A stretch of 64,000 bases of DNA from JAAYBY01 sp964654125 (GTDB taxonomy: Bacteria > Bacillota > Clostridia > Saccharofermentanales > UBA5734): contig CAZZGG010000002.1 of NCBI GenBank assembly GCA_964654125.1, positions 1 through 64,000 on the forward strand, given 5' to 3'. The position numbers and the translations under genes are program-made. Each line of letters begins with the position of its first letter. Within the stretch, counting starts at the first letter, position 1. Below are positions 51,068-60,092 of the stretch, piece after piece. The notes beneath the pieces are model-generated. The model had not been told where the DNA came from. It ran no database searches and saw only the letters and a list, made by a program, of their open reading frames with translations.

Positions 51068-52142
51068 AGTAACTATCCTCCTGGCGGCAGGCCTGGACCA
51101 GGGCCAGCACATTATCGACCGGCACATCAGGTTCTAGGACATGGGTCGGACCCAGGATCAGGGCACCGTCAGAGCCCAGGGTCTTGATCCTTGCCTTGAC
51201 CAGCTGCCTGATCTCCCCTGCTGTGGCAAAGGGCATAGTGGTCTGGGTCCCGATGGTGCCATGCAGGACCAGGTCCTGGCCATAAAGCTTTTTAACCATG
51301 AGCGGATCCAGGCATTCAGGCTGGACAGGATTAAGGATGGTCACCCCTATCTCAATCAGCTCGGGAATGATGGCAGCGATATTGCCGTCACTGTGGTACC
51401 AGATCTGGATGTCCGGCTTGATCTGCCTGGCGGCCTGGTAGACCCTGGCCCACCTGTCTTTAATGAAACTGCGCCAGAGGGGCAAAGAAAACATCATATC
51501 CCTTTGGCTGGCCACATCATCGCCTGTGATCAGGACATCAACACCGGCCCGGGCCGCAGCAAGCGCCCGGGCCAGGTTTCTGGCCATGATCTTGTCCAGG
51601 ATAAAATGACAGATCTCAGGATTATCTAGCATATCGATCAAAAACTCCTCATAGCCCCTGATCTGCCAGGCATCCTCATACATATGGCACAGACTGCAAC
51701 AGGTGACCAGCTGTTTACTATGGGCCCGGGCCACTGCAGCCTTCATATGCTGGTCAGTAAATCCGGCAACACTGGGGTAAGGGAAATCCATGATTTCGTT
51801 GAGACTGCTTGCCTGCCTTAAAGGACTGGTATAGGATGTGAAATGATACATGCTGCCCGGCGTTTCCAGTACACCTAGCTGATTGATAAATGCCCCTGCG
51901 GGAATGTCCAGCTCAGCGTAGTAGCGGGCAAAGCAGGGTTTTTCCAGGTCAGGAGGCGCTTTTAGATTGACTTCCTTGGGCTGATAAGCGCCAAAATATG
52001 CCGCCAGATCGACCTGATCCCCTAGACCCAGCCGCTTTCTTGTCCGCTGGGCCAGATCTGGGGTGAAGCTGAGCTGGTATAAGAATTCATCATGGGGTTC
52101 GTGCGCCACAGTCGCTCGGAAAAGCTCTAATTGGCTGGCCAT
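51066..52142 (-). CDS. URO-D-family protein (uroporphyrinogen decarboxylase/methyltransferase superfamily)
   Basis: A 358-residue barrel protein. ATG 52142 has AAGGAGG seven bases upstream; the frame extends to 52274 through the divergent promoter region. FRATVAHEPHDEFLYQLSF opens the protein. GDDVASQRDMMFSLPLWRSF, IQIWYHSDGNIAAIIPELIEIGVTILNPVQ and LVLHGTIGTQTTMPFATAGEI match the URO-D gene at 39150, and the metal-site region is H-x-D-G. The ILGPTHVLEPDVPVDNV terminus is family-typical. It is a single gene between the sugar operon and a divergent serpin. The reaction is unknown; methyl transfer or decarboxylation are the family precedents. Confidence 0.78.
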   Translation of the reverse strand: MASQLELFRATVAHEPHDEFLYQLSFTPDLAQRTRKRLGLGDQVDLAAYFGAYQPKEVNLKAPPDLEKPCFARYYAELDIPAGAFINQLGVLETPGSMYHFTSYTSPLRQASSLNEIMDFPYPSVAGFTDQHMKAAVARAHSKQLVTCCSLCHMYEDAWQIRGYEEFLIDMLDNPEICHFILDKIMARNLARALAAARAGVDVLITGDDVASQRDMMFSLPLWRSFIKDRWARVYQAARQIKPDIQIWYHSDGNIAAIIPELIEIGVTILNPVQPECLDPLMVKKLYGQDLVLHGTIGTQTTMPFATAGEIRQLVKARIKTLGSDGALILGPTHVLEPDVPVDNVLALVQACRQEDSY

Positions 52143-52178
52143 AAACGATCCTCCTTGTTCTAGAACAGATATGATCTG

Positions 52179-52187
52179 ATTATAGCA
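52179..52187 (-). promoter_or_regulatory. Extended -10 promoter of the 51066 URO-D gene
   Basis: On the minus strand TGCTATAAT (hexamer 52179-52184) lies 37 nt before the start codon. The -35 region (CCCTGC) is poor, as is common for extended -10 promoters. Confidence 0.5.
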
Positions 52188-52208
52188 ATTAATGGCTCTG
52201 TGCAGGGC

Positions 52209-52231
52209 CTGACAAGGAACTTTCTTGTCAG
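52209..52231. repeat. Inverted repeat between divergent URO-D and serpin genes
   Basis: CTGACAAG (52209-52216) and CTTGTCAG (52224-52231) form a perfect 8-bp inverted repeat around a 7-bp centre that is itself nearly symmetric. Each arm contains TTGTCA, a -35-like hexamer facing outward. On the plus side it is 17 bp from TAAAGA (52248-52253), a possible serpin -10. It may be a shared operator. Confidence 0.45.
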
Positions 52232-52274
52232 CCTGGCGTCTAAGAAATAAAGATCTCATTAGGGAGGTTATCAC

Positions 52275-53549
52275 ATGTCTAGAACCAGACTTCTGCTCCT
52301 ATCCCTTATCCTGGCCTTTAGCCTTCTACTAACGGCCTGTGCTGTCACACCTGCGCCAACTGTTTTGCCAACAGACACCAGCACAGGGCCCGTCAAGCCG
52401 TCTACTGACCTGCTGGCTGGGACCAAGGCAGCCCGAGGGATCAGCCGTTTTTCGGACCAGCTGCTTTTTAGCTCCCTGACCAATGCTGATAATATCCTTA
52501 TTTCACCGGCCTCTGTCTTCCTGGCCCTGGCCATGACTGCCAACGGGGCCGCCAGCAGCACAGAAGCAGCCATGCTAGCTGTCCTGGCTGGTCAGGACAG
52601 CACTCTGGACGAGCTCAACCAGGCAAGCCGCAGCTGGCTGGACCAGCTGGAGCAGATCCAGACTGAAAAGCTCGAACTGCAAATTGCCAACTCCATCTGG
52701 CTGCGCAGCGGTTTTAGCGCTGCGGAAAAATTCTTGCAGGATAATGCGGCTTATTATGCAGCAGGCACCAGGGAGCTGGATTTCTCCTTGCCAACTGCAC
52801 CGGAGGAGATCAACAACTGGGTCCTGGACAACACCAAGGGCCTGATCAAAAAAATGATCACCCAGATCAATCCCTCCACAGTCATGTTCTTGATCAACAC
52901 CCTTTATTTTAAGGCTGACTGGCAGCTGCCCTTTGCCAAACACGAGACAAGAAAAAGAGCTTTTCATGGCCCGGATACGACTGTTGAAGTGGACTTCATG
53001 CACCAGTCCGGCAGCCTGACCTCTTTTAGCGTTGACGCGGGCCGGGCTATCCTGCTGCCCTATGACGGCGGCCGCTTTGCTTATTTTGCCATCCTGCCCG
53101 ACCAGGAGCTTGATGCGGTCAGCTGGCTGGAAAAACAGGGCGAAAACGAATTTTTTGCCAAATTGACCAGCTGGATGGCCCAGGCCGAGCCTAGCCAAAT
53201 CATGCTGGCCCTGCCCCGTTACAAGGCCAGTTACGAAGATAGCCTGGTTAATGAACTGGAAGCCATGGGCATGGAGATTGCCTTTGCCGGCGACAGGGCT
53301 GATTTTTCCCGTCTCGTCGCAGATGGCTCCAAGGGCCTTTATATCAGCGAAGTCAAGCACAAGACCTTTATCAGTGTCGATGAAAAAGGCACAGAAGCTG
53401 CCGCTGCCACATCAGTTGCCATTGATGAAAGTGCCACCCTGGTCGAAGATGAGTTTATTTTCGACCGCCCCTTTGTCTATGGCATCATGGACCTCAGCCT
53501 GGGCCTGCCTCTTTTTGCCGGGATTTTGGCTGATCCCCGGGCGGAATAA
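52275..53549 (+). CDS. Serpin-family protease inhibitor (lipoprotein)
   Basis: A 424-residue serpin with a lipoprotein signal peptide (LLLTAC, lipidated Cys22) and a short Pro/Thr-rich tether, so it is displayed on the outer membrane face. Serpin landmarks: NILISPASVFLALAMTANGA, ISV..., NTLYFKADWQLPF, the ISEVKHKTFISVDEKGTEAAAAT breach and hinge (Glu370-Thr379), and FDRPFVYGIMD. The hinge GTEAAAAT has small residues throughout, the mark of an inhibitory serpin able to insert its loop. Counting from the hinge puts the scissile bond near Ser386-Ala387 (E-S-A-T), suggesting elastase- or subtilisin-like targets. The loop is two residues longer than in alpha-1-antitrypsin. AGGGAGGT lies six bases before ATG. 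Confidence 0.95.
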   Translation: MSRTRLLLLSLILAFSLLLTACAVTPAPTVLPTDTSTGPVKPSTDLLAGTKAARGISRFSDQLLFSSLTNADNILISPASVFLALAMTANGAASSTEAAMLAVLAGQDSTLDELNQASRSWLDQLEQIQTEKLELQIANSIWLRSGFSAAEKFLQDNAAYYAAGTRELDFSLPTAPEEINNWVLDNTKGLIKKMITQINPSTVMFLINTLYFKADWQLPFAKHETRKRAFHGPDTTVEVDFMHQSGSLTSFSVDAGRAILLPYDGGRFAYFAILPDQELDAVSWLEKQGENEFFAKLTSWMAQAEPSQIMLALPRYKASYEDSLVNELEAMGMEIAFAGDRADFSRLVADGSKGLYISEVKHKTFISVDEKGTEAAAATSVAIDESATLVEDEFIFDRPFVYGIMDLSLGLPLFAGILADPRAE

Positions 53550-53580
53550 GTACTCTCACCTTTTAGCTCCTGACCAACTG

Positions 53581-53589
53581 TGCTAAACT
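53581..53589 (+). promoter_or_regulatory. Candidate extended -10 of the 53653-61048 operon
   Basis: TGCTAAACT (hexamer 53584-53589), with TTTTAG at a 17-bp upstream spacing. A small stem AAAGCAG/CTGCTTT (53594-53615) follows in the leader and may end serpin transcripts or shape the leader. Read-through from the serpin gene is also possible. Confidence 0.4.
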
Positions 53590-53652
53590 AAAAAAAGCAG
53601 TTAGAGTCCTGCTTTGCTAAGTGAATATGATCAGGTCATGGAGAGGTGCATC

Positions 53653-55830
53653 ATGGAAAAAGCCTTTGATTTCAGAAACCGCCTGCAGCAGATTCATCAG
53701 ACAGATCGCCTGGATCAGGAGGCCGCCAGCCAGATTGACGGTACATGGATAGACTCCAGCTGGCAGCTGGTCCTGCCCGCTGATAGCGGCCAGTTCCTGG
53801 TTAATGCAGCCAAGGACCTGGTCGCTTACTTTAAAGAATCCTTTGGCCTGGCCCTGGCCCAGCCCCGCCGGATCAATCCGGCGGAAAAAGCAGCCCTGCT
53901 TGCCGGCAAGCCGGCAGCCAGGCATATTTATATCCAGTCCTCCGGCGAGAAAAACCAGGGTGAAGCCGCCTACACCTACCGGATCAGGACCGGCCTGGCC
54001 ATCCAGATCACAGCATCCTGCCAAAAAGCAGCCGCCAAAGCCTGCTTTCGTTTGGAAGAGCTGATGAACCTCAACCAGGGCCCGGTCCTGGCTGAAGACA
54101 ACATCCAAGAAAGCATCCTTTTTTCACCCAGGATAGTCTTCACCACCATGAATGACGGTTACTACCCTGATAACTACCTGGCCCTGATCGCCCATTATGG
54201 CTTTGATGCCATCTGTATCGGCACTGGTGCTGTCCTGGAAAACAAAGAGCGCCAGGCAGCCGTCCAGGACCTGATCAGCCGGGCCGCTGCCTGGGGTATA
54301 GACACCTATACTGTCAATCCTTTTAAAAATGAAATGCATCCGGCAGAAGCAGGTGCCCTGGCTTACTATCAAGGCCGCCAGGGCGAGCTTTTCCGCCTGC
54401 TGCCGGACCTGAAGGGAATCTTTTTCATTGGTGAATCTTGTGAATTCCCTTCGCGCGACCCGCGCACGACCGGCCGGCCCTGGCGTGAGTCCCTCCAGGA
54501 TGAAAAGCCTTCCCCGGGCTGGTTCCCCTGCAATGATTTCCCCCAGTTCATGCAGATGATGTGCCAGGTCATCCACCAGGCCAGGCCTGATGCGGATGTT
54601 GTGCTCTGGACTTATAACTGGGGCTTTGAGGACGAGAAGCTGCGCTTGGAACTGATCAAGAATCTGCCGCCTGAGTGTGTGCTCATGGCCACATTTGAGA
54701 TGTTCGAAAAGTTCCAGATCACAGAAAACATCATAGAAGTCTGCACTGACTACACCTTGTATTTCCCCGGTCCGGGCCGTTATTACAGCTCCGAAGCCGA
54801 GCTGGCCCGAGCCAGGGGCCTGAAGCTCTTTTCCATGACCAACACGGCTGGCAACACTTGGGATATCGGCTGCGCCCAACTGCTGCCAGCACCCTACCAG
54901 TGGCAAAAACGCTGGCAGGCTGTGCGCCAGTCCCATTTTGAGCACGGCCTTTCCGGGATCATGGAGACCTTGTCCTACGGGTTTTTCCCCAGCTTTCTGC
55001 CTGAGCTGGCCCTGGCTGTCTTCCGCCAGCCGGCAGTGGACTTTGACCAGCTCCTGCGCCAAATCGCCGTGCGCGACTTCAGCCAGGAGACAGCCGACCA
55101 GGTCCTGGCAGCCTTTTCCCTCTACAGCCAGGCCATGACCCACTGCATTCCAACTAATGAAGACCAGTATGGGCCCTGCCGGATCGGCCCGGCCTATCCG
55201 CTCTTTTTTGAACGCCATGAACCGATCCCCCGCCACAGCAGCAGCAAACGCCATCCCAACGGTATCTGCAACCCGGTCTACCGTTACAATCTTGACCTGG
55301 CAGACAAGCTGGTCTATGAGACGGCTGAATATGAAAAGATGGCCCGGCTTTTTGCGGCCGGCAGCCTGATCCTAGCAGAATGCATCAACATTATCCCGGT
55401 AGGGAAAAGACCGGCAGCCCGGCGCCTTTTAGGCATCGCCCGTTTTATTGAATGCACTGCCAGGACAACTGTCCATGTCAAACGCTGGCATTTGCTGAAG
55501 GGCCAGTTGGGCATCTATGTCGACACTGAACCGATCTGGGTGGGCGGCCGCAAGAATATGCCCGATGCCCAAAGCGCCCAAAAACCCCTCCAGCCCAGTC
55601 CTGAGCCGGCTGCTATCTTACTGGAGATGATCGACCTGGCTGAAGCGGAGATCGCCAATGCGCAGCAGACCTACCAATTAGTAGAAAATGATTCCCGCCT
55701 CGGCTTTGAAGCGGAGTTTGATTATGGCTGTTCCCCAGAACAGCTGGACTGGAAAATAAAAATGACCCGGCGGGCTGTTCAGGAGGAGATCCTGCCCCGC
55801 CTCAAGGCTGTATTAGGAGATGAATCATGA
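53653..55830 (+). CDS. Large glycoside-hydrolase-like protein (GH20/GH67-type architecture)
   Basis: A 725-residue cytoplasmic protein. The start is ATG 53653 with GGAGAGG six bases upstream; earlier ATGs at 53614 and 53638 lack sites. An N-terminal alpha/beta domain (residues 25-150, with YTYRIRTGLAIQITASCQKAAAKACFRLEEL) resembles the GH20b/GH67N domains. A barrel follows: RIVFTTMNDGYYPDNYLALIAHYGFDAICIGTGAV, then FFIGESCEFPSRDPR, ADVVLWTYNW and HGLSGIMETLSYGFFPS. The C-terminal 200 residues are helical. I cannot assign a GH family or the catalytic pair with certainty. It is first in the operon and overlaps the isomerase gene by 4 bp (ATGA). Confidence 0.72.
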   Translation: MEKAFDFRNRLQQIHQTDRLDQEAASQIDGTWIDSSWQLVLPADSGQFLVNAAKDLVAYFKESFGLALAQPRRINPAEKAALLAGKPAARHIYIQSSGEKNQGEAAYTYRIRTGLAIQITASCQKAAAKACFRLEELMNLNQGPVLAEDNIQESILFSPRIVFTTMNDGYYPDNYLALIAHYGFDAICIGTGAVLENKERQAAVQDLISRAAAWGIDTYTVNPFKNEMHPAEAGALAYYQGRQGELFRLLPDLKGIFFIGESCEFPSRDPRTTGRPWRESLQDEKPSPGWFPCNDFPQFMQMMCQVIHQARPDADVVLWTYNWGFEDEKLRLELIKNLPPECVLMATFEMFEKFQITENIIEVCTDYTLYFPGPGRYYSSEAELARARGLKLFSMTNTAGNTWDIGCAQLLPAPYQWQKRWQAVRQSHFEHGLSGIMETLSYGFFPSFLPELALAVFRQPAVDFDQLLRQIAVRDFSQETADQVLAAFSLYSQAMTHCIPTNEDQYGPCRIGPAYPLFFERHEPIPRHSSSKRHPNGICNPVYRYNLDLADKLVYETAEYEKMARLFAAGSLILAECINIIPVGKRPAARRLLGIARFIECTARTTVHVKRWHLLKGQLGIYVDTEPIWVGGRKNMPDAQSAQKPLQPSPEPAAILLEMIDLAEAEIANAQQTYQLVENDSRLGFEAEFDYGCSPEQLDWKIKMTRRAVQEEILPRLKAVLGDES

Positions 55831-56672
55831 AACTGGGACTTTTCACTATGCCACCTGGCATAAAGAGTTTTATAGAGGCGGTTGATTTTGCCAAAGCAAC
55901 TGGCATTGGGGCGATTGAACCCTATAATGGCCTGGAGTTGGCCAGCCCGGACCTGGAGGCGGCCCGCCGTTTAGCTGACTATGCCGGCCAAGAGGGAATT
56001 GCGATCTGCTGCTTTTCCATGGAGGCCCATGTGGCAGCAGAAGATAACAGCGCTGCCCTTGCCAGGCTGAAAAAATATGCCGCAGTGGCTGCAACGCTGG
56101 GCTCACCATATCTGCACCACACCATCCTGCCCGGCTTAAATTACAATTTCCCCCGCCTGCCCTTTAAAGAGCTATTAAAAAGAGCTGTCAGTTCAGTGCG
56201 GGAGGTCTACGATTATGCCGAGCAGCTCGGCGTCAAGTGCGCTTATGAAGACCAGGGTTTTGTCTTTAACGGCCTGGACCGTTTTGAACGCTTCCTGGAA
56301 GCTGTCGACCGGCCGGTTTCCATCGTGGCCGACTTGGGTAATATCTATTTTGTGGGCGAGAGGATTGAGGACTTTATCGGCTGCTTCGCGCCCTGGATCG
56401 ACCATGTCCATGTCAAGGACTACCTGCTCCGGCCCGGCGGCCAGGCCAGGCCGGACCAGTCCTGGCATCTGACCAGAGATGGCGACTATCTGCGTGATTG
56501 CATCATGGGCCATGGTGTGGTCCCTTTTGAAAAAGTCTTTTATATGCTCGGCCAGGCTGGCTACCAGGGCACTTACTCTCTAGAGTACTGCGGCCTGGAA
56601 GATCCGGTCCGGGCTATCCAGACAAGCGTGGCAAATCTGCAAATGCTCTATCAAAGAAGCAAGGATTATTAA
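55827..56672 (+). CDS. Sugar phosphate isomerase/epimerase-like TIM-barrel protein
   Basis: A 281-residue xylose-isomerase-like barrel protein, translationally coupled to the glycosidase-like gene. Metal ligands appear in CAYEDQGFV (Glu), SIVADLGNIYFVG (Asp), HVHVKDYLL (His, Asp) and YSLEYCG (Glu). It is a different subgroup from the three other barrel isomerases in the window (24471, 46599, 48470). A role in isomerising or cleaving the sugar released by the first gene is inferred. Confidence 0.82.
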   Translation: MKLGLFTMPPGIKSFIEAVDFAKATGIGAIEPYNGLELASPDLEAARRLADYAGQEGIAICCFSMEAHVAAEDNSAALARLKKYAAVAATLGSPYLHHTILPGLNYNFPRLPFKELLKRAVSSVREVYDYAEQLGVKCAYEDQGFVFNGLDRFERFLEAVDRPVSIVADLGNIYFVGERIEDFIGCFAPWIDHVHVKDYLLRPGGQARPDQSWHLTRDGDYLRDCIMGHGVVPFEKVFYMLGQAGYQGTYSLEYCGLEDPVRAIQTSVANLQMLYQRSKDY

Positions 56673-56690
56673 ATTAACAGGAGGCTTAAC

Positions 56691-57968
56691 ATGTTACAAT
56701 GCGGTCTTTATGAGCTGGACATCACACCCGCCCTGGGCCTGGACATGCCCGGCTACTTCAGCAGGCGCCAGGCCAGTGGCATTAAAGAGTACCTTTATGC
56801 TTTTGCTGCCTATTTTGAAGACGAGGCAGGCCGCAAGTCTGTCCTCATCTCTGTTGACAGTGAGCAGATACCCCAAGAGGTCAGTGCCAGTGTCCGGCCG
56901 GCTATCGCCTGGGCCCTAGAGATGGATGTGGCCGGGGTTATGGTCTGTGCCACCCATATCCATACTGGCGGACCAGTCCTGGACTGGGATGACTTTTGCC
57001 GGACAGACCCCGACTACCTGAAGTTTTTGGAAAATCGTATCCTTGATCTAGCTGTCCTGGCCCAGCAGGAAAAACGCCCGGTTAAAATCGGCTTTGGCAG
57101 CGGCTTTGATGACAGTCTGGCCCATTACCGTGACTTTATCATGGCCGATGGCAGCCTCAGGACCAACCCGCCTGTGGCAGCCGAAAAAAAGGCCTTTGGC
57201 CAGATTGACCCAGAGGTCGCAGTCTTGCTGATCGACGAGCCTTGCGGCCGTCATTATGGCGCCCTGGTCAATTACTCCTGCCACACCGACTGCGTCGGCG
57301 GCACTGAATACTCCAGCGACTATCCCGGCAGTATGCGGGAAACCCTGCGCAAGATCTACGGTGAGTCCTTCGTGCCAGTTTTTTTCAATGGATTTTGCGG
57401 CAATCTCAACCATGTTGATTTTGAAGAAGCCAGCCATGCCGTACCAGCCTACTACCGCTCCATGGGCCGGCGTCTGGCGGCTGAAGCAGCCAGGACCCTG
57501 GAGACAATTACAACTAAAGACACAGGCAGCCTGGCTATGGCAGCCACCAAGATCAGCATTCCCGCTGCTGAACCAGATGACGCACTGCTGGATTGGGCTG
57601 AGCAAATCCTGGCCACGAAAGACCAGCAGACTGTGGTTGATCTGCACTACGCCAAAGAAGCGCAAAGGATCAAGGCACTCGGCTCGCGCCAGATTGAGCT
57701 TTGCCTGCAGGTGATCCGGATCGGTGAACTTTTTATCTTTGCCACACCCAGGGAGATGTATGTTGAGTTCCAGCTCATGCTCAAGCAAAAATCCCCTTCC
57801 AGCCAGACCATCTGCATTGCCCTGGCCAATGGCCCGGGCGGCTATGTCCCGATCAGAGAGCTCTATCAGCCGGGCATCTATGAGGCCCGCCTGACCGGCG
57901 ACCTGATGATAGCCGAGGCCGGCTACATCATGGTCGACAGGCTGCTGGAACTAGCGGCCAGCCTGTAA
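56691..57968 (+). CDS. Neutral/alkaline ceramidase-like hydrolase (copy 1)
   Basis: A 425-residue protein related to the N-terminal domain of neutral ceramidases. CATHIHTGGPV is the metal-binding His-x-His motif, and YSCHTDCVGGTEYSSDYPGSMRETL with FFNGFCGNLNHVDF matches the second zinc and nucleophile region. It lacks the ceramidase C-terminal domain and any signal peptide, so it is a cytoplasmic enzyme. Such short proteins are common in sugar-use loci, and their substrates are unproved; hydrolysis of an N-acyl or glycosyl bond is possible. AGGAGG lies before ATG, 18 nt after the isomerase. Confidence 0.78.
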   Translation: MLQCGLYELDITPALGLDMPGYFSRRQASGIKEYLYAFAAYFEDEAGRKSVLISVDSEQIPQEVSASVRPAIAWALEMDVAGVMVCATHIHTGGPVLDWDDFCRTDPDYLKFLENRILDLAVLAQQEKRPVKIGFGSGFDDSLAHYRDFIMADGSLRTNPPVAAEKKAFGQIDPEVAVLLIDEPCGRHYGALVNYSCHTDCVGGTEYSSDYPGSMRETLRKIYGESFVPVFFNGFCGNLNHVDFEEASHAVPAYYRSMGRRLAAEAARTLETITTKDTGSLAMAATKISIPAAEPDDALLDWAEQILATKDQQTVVDLHYAKEAQRIKALGSRQIELCLQVIRIGELFIFATPREMYVEFQLMLKQKSPSSQTICIALANGPGGYVPIRELYQPGIYEARLTGDLMIAEAGYIMVDRLLELAASL

Positions 57969-57980
57969 AGGAGAAAAGCC

Positions 57981-59315
57981 ATGCGTTATGCCCTGGTTCG
58001 CCAAAAAATCACCCCGACCACAGCGGTCTGGCAATGTGGTTTTGCTGCCCGGACTAAGAAAAGTGCAGGCATCCATGATGAACTCTATGCCAGCTTGCTG
58101 CTGCTGGAAGATAAAAAAGGCAGCAGGGTCCTCCTGATCAGCCTGGATATCATTGGTGGCGACCGCAGCTTCATAACGGAGCTGCGGGCAGCCTTAAAAG
58201 ACCAGTACGGCCTGGACCAGGTCCTGCTTAATTACAGCCACACCCATGCTGCTGTGCGGATCTTTGGCCAGGCTGCCCAGAAAAAAGATTCTGGCGGTCA
58301 TTTTTGGCACCACCGCGAATCGGACCAGGACAGCCAGGCTGCCCTGGCCTATAGCAGGTCTATTCATGAAACAGTCCTGGCCCTGGCCGGTCAAGCTATA
58401 GCAGAGCTGGCTGCCGGCAGTCTTTATCTACTGCGCTGCCAGTCAGATTTTGGCATCAGCCGGCGCTACCCTAAGCCAGATGGCACGATCGCCTGGCTAC
58501 CCTATGATAATCCGGCCGCCCGGGATCCTGATCTGTTCTTGCTCAGGTTGGAAGATCAATCCGGCCGTCTAACCGGCCTGATCTTCCAGTATGCCTGCCA
58601 TCCAACCACCCTAGGCTCGGATAATTACCTGATCTCAGCTGACTATCCCGGGGCTGTGCGCCAGCTTTTGGAAAACTATCAGCCCGGCCTGACCAGTTTT
58701 TTCCTGCAAGGCTGCGGGGCTGATATCAAACCGCGTGCCACAGCAACACCGGCTGGCTTCAAGCAGTGCACATTTGCTGAGCTGGCAGAGGCAGCTGCCG
58801 GCCTGGCTGCAAAAATCAAGGCCTGGCTGACCCAGGACGGTTGGCGCCGCCTGGAGCTGGACCTGGCCTTTACCAGGGCAGATCTGCGCCTTTTTGCCTC
58901 CAGCTGGCCTGGCCAAAAATGGCAGCAACTGCTGGAGGATCCCGCCACACCAGATTACATGAGAAGGTCGCTGGAATATGAAAAAAAGGCTGGTCTGGTC
59001 CGCAAAGACTATCTACCCTATGAGATTTCTGTCCTGCGCCTGGACCGGACAGCCGGTTTGGTCGCTTTAGAAAATGAAGTGATCAACAGCTATGGCAAAA
59101 ATATCAAGCGCCTATTCGATCAGGACCTCTTGGTACTAGGCTATAGCAACAGCTGCCGCGGCTATATACCTGACCGCCAGGTGATCTGCCAGGGCGGCTA
59201 TGAGGCTGACTCTTTTAAGCTGCTGGGCCTGACCGGGCCTTATTACGAAGAAATTGAAGATATCATTCTAGGCCGGGCTGCCAGCTTAGTGGCTGACTGT
59301 TTTAAAGGAGATTAA
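57981..59315 (+). CDS. Neutral/alkaline ceramidase-like hydrolase (copy 2)
   Basis: A 444-residue relative of the preceding protein, 12 nt behind it. LLNYSHTHAAVRIFG aligns with the His-x-His metal motif, and FQYACHPTTLGSDNYLISADYPGAVRQLLE with FFLQGCGADIKP with the second motif. Overall similarity to copy 1 is low outside these blocks, so this is an old duplication or two separate recruits. Both keep the metal residues, which suggests two active enzymes rather than one active and one degenerate. The C-terminal half includes DYLPYEISVLRLD and LGYSNSCRGYIPDRQ, typical of this group. Confidence 0.78.
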   Translation: MRYALVRQKITPTTAVWQCGFAARTKKSAGIHDELYASLLLLEDKKGSRVLLISLDIIGGDRSFITELRAALKDQYGLDQVLLNYSHTHAAVRIFGQAAQKKDSGGHFWHHRESDQDSQAALAYSRSIHETVLALAGQAIAELAAGSLYLLRCQSDFGISRRYPKPDGTIAWLPYDNPAARDPDLFLLRLEDQSGRLTGLIFQYACHPTTLGSDNYLISADYPGAVRQLLENYQPGLTSFFLQGCGADIKPRATATPAGFKQCTFAELAEAAAGLAAKIKAWLTQDGWRRLELDLAFTRADLRLFASSWPGQKWQQLLEDPATPDYMRRSLEYEKKAGLVRKDYLPYEISVLRLDRTAGLVALENEVINSYGKNIKRLFDQDLLVLGYSNSCRGYIPDRQVICQGGYEADSFKLLGLTGPYYEEIEDIILGRAASLVADCFKGD

Positions 59316-59318
59316 TCC

Positions 59319-60092
59319 ATGCCCAAGTATGCTCAATTAGCAGCTAAGCTGGCGCTGCGCCAGCTTAGCTATGGTTTTATGGCTACGCTGGAAGATGCGG
59401 CTGTCTTACCCCTTTACCAGGCTGACGGAGTTGACTTCATCCTTCATGACCTGGAGCACGGACCGCATAATATCGAACAGATTGCTGCTAAACTGGCCAG
59501 TTGCCGCCAATTGGGTATCCCTAGTCTAGTCCGGGTCCAGGATGCCATCTATCACCTGATTGCCAAGGCCATTGACCTGGGTGCCGATGGCATCCTTTTA
59601 CCGCGTACAGAAACGGGCGACCAGGTCGAGACAGCCCTGGCCGGCATCCGTTTTGCCCCGCTGGGCCGCAAAGGCTGCGGTGGTAGCCAGCAGTTCAGGC
59701 CGGGTGAAACATTTGCCCAGTTCCAAAAAAACAGGCTGCTCCTCTTGCAGATTGAGTCTCCCCTAGGTGTGCAAAACCTGCCTGCTATCCTGGACCTCTA
59801 CCAGGACGAGATCGCCGGTATCATCATCGGGCCCTACGATATGTCAGTCCAGGTCGGCACCCCGCTAGATATCGAAAGTCCTGCTGTCCAGGAGCAGATC
59901 GCCAGGACTCAGGCCATCTGTGCCAGCTACAAAAAGTCCTGCGGTATTTTCTGTGATGATCTGGCCAAGGCCGAATCCTGGGCTGGAGCTGGCATGAACA
60001 TCCTTTGGACCGCCAGTGATATGAGCCTTTTACAGGCCGGCTTAAAAGCCGCCCTGGCCAGGATTAGCCAGTTACAAAAAGAGGCAGAGTAA
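59319..60092 (+). CDS. HpcH/HpaI-family aldolase
   Basis: A 257-residue class II (metal-dependent) aldolase of the HpaI type, with AAAGGAG before ATG. DFILHDLEHGPHNIEQI has the catalytic His, LLQIESPLGVQNL the metal Glu and GIIIGPYDMSVQVG the metal Asp. The family splits 2-keto-3-deoxy sugar acids or hydroxy-keto acids to pyruvate and an aldehyde. Relatives include 2-keto-3-deoxy-L-rhamnonate and 4-hydroxy-2-oxoheptanedioate aldolases. It is 3 nt after the second ceramidase-like gene and shares one base with the next start. It is probably the carbon-chain-cleaving step of the operon. Confidence 0.88.
   Translation: MPKYAQLAAKLALRQLSYGFMATLEDAAVLPLYQADGVDFILHDLEHGPHNIEQIAAKLASCRQLGIPSLVRVQDAIYHLIAKAIDLGADGILLPRTETGDQVETALAGIRFAPLGRKGCGGSQQFRPGETFAQFQKNRLLLLQIESPLGVQNLPAILDLYQDEIAGIIIGPYDMSVQVGTPLDIESPAVQEQIARTQAICASYKKSCGIFCDDLAKAESWAGAGMNILWTASDMSLLQAGLKAALARISQLQKEAE

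Noticed and set aside
54124..55254. A 376-codon minus-strand frame inside the large GH-like gene
   Set aside because: Low-complexity, Gly/His/Gln-rich antisense translation without a start site. The plus-strand product has coherent domain content.
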